A program made the position numbers and the translations under genes. Under the pieces are notes generated by a model. That model ran no database searches, was not told the origin of the DNA, and was given only the letters and a program-made list of their open reading frames with translations. 64,000 nucleotides of DNA. It comes from Ureibacillus endophyticus. GTDB lineage: Bacteria; Bacillota; Bacilli; Bacillales_A; Planococcaceae. The stretch spans positions 31,912 through 95,911 of the forward strand of contig NZ_RBZN01000001.1 of the NCBI RefSeq assembly GCF_003628435.1. The letters run 5' to 3'. This document shows positions 62,663 through 64,000 of this stretch, in pieces; position 1 is the stretch's first letter, and every line of letters starts with the position of its first letter.

Positions 62663-64000
62663 TTGTCAGTTGTATACCCACAAATACGAACTAGTGCGGA
62701 TTTATTAAAAAGTACCATTCGTATAGAAGAGCTCATTCCATTTCTAAAAAAACAAGAGGCAAAAAGCTGTGCAATGGTAAATTCTACATTGTACGGGCTT
62801 TTGCCTTTTTGGCATAGTGTAAAACAAGCAGGCATTCATCCGGTTATCGGATTAAATATAAGAGTCCAATTTTCTAATGAACTAAATTTGCCATTAATTA
62901 TTTATGCAAAGAATAATGATGGATATAAAAATTTGTTGAAAATAAGTAGTAGCATTTCAATCCGTGAAGATCGATTAATCCCTTGGCGATGGCTCACAGC
63001 ATATTCTAAAGGGTGTATTGCTATTATTCCAGTGATTTCGGAAAACGGAAATTGGTTACGAGAACAAAATGTACCGTTCATTTCTCAAGTTAAAGATGCA
63101 TTTCAGGCAGAAGTTTATTTTGGTATATCTCGTAGTGGGGGAATGGTTTCTCCGGAAGAAAATAAAGTCTTTTATTTAAGTGATCATTTCAATGTTAAAT
63201 GTATGGCTATACAAGAGTGTTTATTTTTACAACCTGAAGAGTATTTTCCATATCAAGTTGCGAGGGCCATTGAAACAGGGGTCAAACTGAGTGAAGGAAT
63301 ACATAATTATCAAGAAAATCATTTTACCCCTACTAAAAATCAATGGGAAGCATGGTTCCAAGATAAACTTGATTGGCTTGAGGAAAGTAAGAGGGTCATG
63401 CTTAGCTGTCAAGTAGAGCTCACAAATCAAGGCCACTACATGCCGAAATATCCGCTTCCAGATGATAAAAATGCAGAAACAGAGTTAGCGAAACTTGCTT
63501 ATCATGGTTTAAAAGAACGATTAAATACCGATTCTCCAAGTGAAGTGTATATAAATCGATTGAAGTATGAGTTAAATATTATTCAATCAATGGGCTATGC
63601 GGACTATTTTTTAATTGTAGCCGACTTTATGAATTATGCTAGAAAAGTAAATATACTAACAGGTCCTGGTCGTGGATCTTCTGCAAGTTCTCTTGTTGCT
63701 TACTGTTTATATATTACGCAAGTTGATCCAATACAATATGGTTTACTGTTTGAACGGTTTTTAAATCCGGAACGTATTACACTACCGGATATTGATATTG
63801 ATTTTGTTGATACAAAAAGACAAGAAGTGATTCAATATGTATCAGAAAAGTATGGTAAACAACATGTAGCGCAAATTATTACATTTGGAACTTTGTCTGC
63901 TAAAGCGGTAGCTCGTGACGTTGCTCGCATGTTTAACTTCGAAAGCGAAACACTATCCATGATTTCTAGGTTAATACCAAATAAAATCGGAATAACATTG
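62663..64000 (+). CDS. dnaE: DNA polymerase III alpha subunit DnaE, 5' part (cut by window end)
   Basis: The open frame runs 446 codons to the last base without a stop. The polymerase palm signatures GPGRGSSASS (334-343) and LPDIDIDF (Asp376, 378, 380) identify DnaE. The N-terminal region aligns in outline with the PHP domain of B. subtilis DnaE (LLKSTIRIEELIPFL, GIHPVIGLNIRV, NLLKISSS), but the His-rich metal motifs are replaced (QIRTSADLL and MVNSTLYG). The start is TTG (62663) with GGGGATG 7 nt upstream; an ATG at 62655 is in another frame. Role: lagging-strand and primer-extending replicase. Confidence 0.95.
   Translation, partial: MSVVYPQIRTSADLLKSTIRIEELIPFLKKQEAKSCAMVNSTLYGLLPFWHSVKQAGIHPVIGLNIRVQFSNELNLPLIIYAKNNDGYKNLLKISSSISIREDRLIPWRWLTAYSKGCIAIIPVISENGNWLREQNVPFISQVKDAFQAEVYFGISRSGGMVSPEENKVFYLSDHFNVKCMAIQECLFLQPEEYFPYQVARAIETGVKLSEGIHNYQENHFTPTKNQWEAWFQDKLDWLEESKRVMLSCQVELTNQGHYMPKYPLPDDKNAETELAKLAYHGLKERLNTDSPSEVYINRLKYELNIIQSMGYADYFLIVADFMNYARKVNILTGPGRGSSASSLVAYCLYITQVDPIQYGLLFERFLNPERITLPDIDIDFVDTKRQEVIQYVSEKYGKQHVAQIITFGTLSAKAVARDVARMFNFESETLSMISRLIPNKIGITL

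Overview
The window is a stretch of chromosome from an AT-rich, spore-forming Bacillales bacterium. An alpha/beta-type small acid-soluble spore protein gene with a sigma-G-like promoter, a T-box leader, acuABC/acsA, sftA, ezrA and the many 'yt' genes in order match the backbone known from the ytfP-dnaE region of Bacillus subtilis. Differences from B. subtilis (no thioredoxin gene ytpP before ytpQ, no ackA after ytxK, no ytrI/ytrH before dnaE, a large FtsA-like gene after ytxH) and the protein character suggest a Lysinibacillus/Solibacillus/Ureibacillus-type member of the Planococcaceae. That genus-level placement is inference.

Layout. 1-390: a 52-bp tandem repeat array that runs off the left edge. 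0.4-4.5 kb: flavoprotein ytfP, lipid II flippase ytgP/murJ, pseudouridine synthase ytzG and small regulator ytzE. 4.9-15.6 kb: amino-acid and peptide enzymes (pepV, dat, ytoP), a NERD-like protein with a lipid kinase (ytlQR), tRNA methylase trmB, lactonase ytnP, a nucleotide house-cleaning enzyme, a lipoprotein, and ytpQR. 16-25.3 kb: division and wall genes (sftA, murC, ytxGH, an FtsA-like actin-family protein) and aroA. 25.4-31 kb: carbon control (ccpA) and acetate/acetoin metabolism (acuABC divergent from acsA). 31.2-35.4 kb: arginine operon argCJBD behind tandem ARG-box-like sites. 35.4-41 kb: class A penicillin-binding protein, T-box-controlled tyrS, and rpsD with a long leader. 41.1-49.1 kb: diguanylate cyclase dgcP, methionine sulfoxide reductase, hisJ, ezrA, and the nifZ-thiI pair for tRNA thiolation. 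49.1-54.7 kb: sspA-type gene, acyl-CoA synthetase, sppA-yteJ, tpx and ytxK. 54.7-64 kb: acyltransferase, universal stress protein, alanine dehydrogenase, proline dipeptidase, ytkL, ytoI, ytpI, nrnA and the 5' part of dnaE, which is cut by the right edge.

No rRNA, tRNA, CRISPR, transposase or prophage gene was seen. The most interesting non-coding signal is a dispersed element of about 150-180 bp present four times (near 12.7, 43.2, 46.5 and 59.8 kb). Each copy sits immediately 3' of a gene. Each is built as three successive hairpins whose paired arms vary together between copies, which points to selection on RNA structure. Other points of note are the 52-bp array with an internal hairpin, the FtsA-like protein with repeated 'VNG...GD' modules, a near-consensus sigma-H promoter before ytxGH, a DnaE whose PHP metal motifs are lost, and a set of three related terminators. 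All gene functions are inferred from recognisable motifs and gene order; no database search was run.
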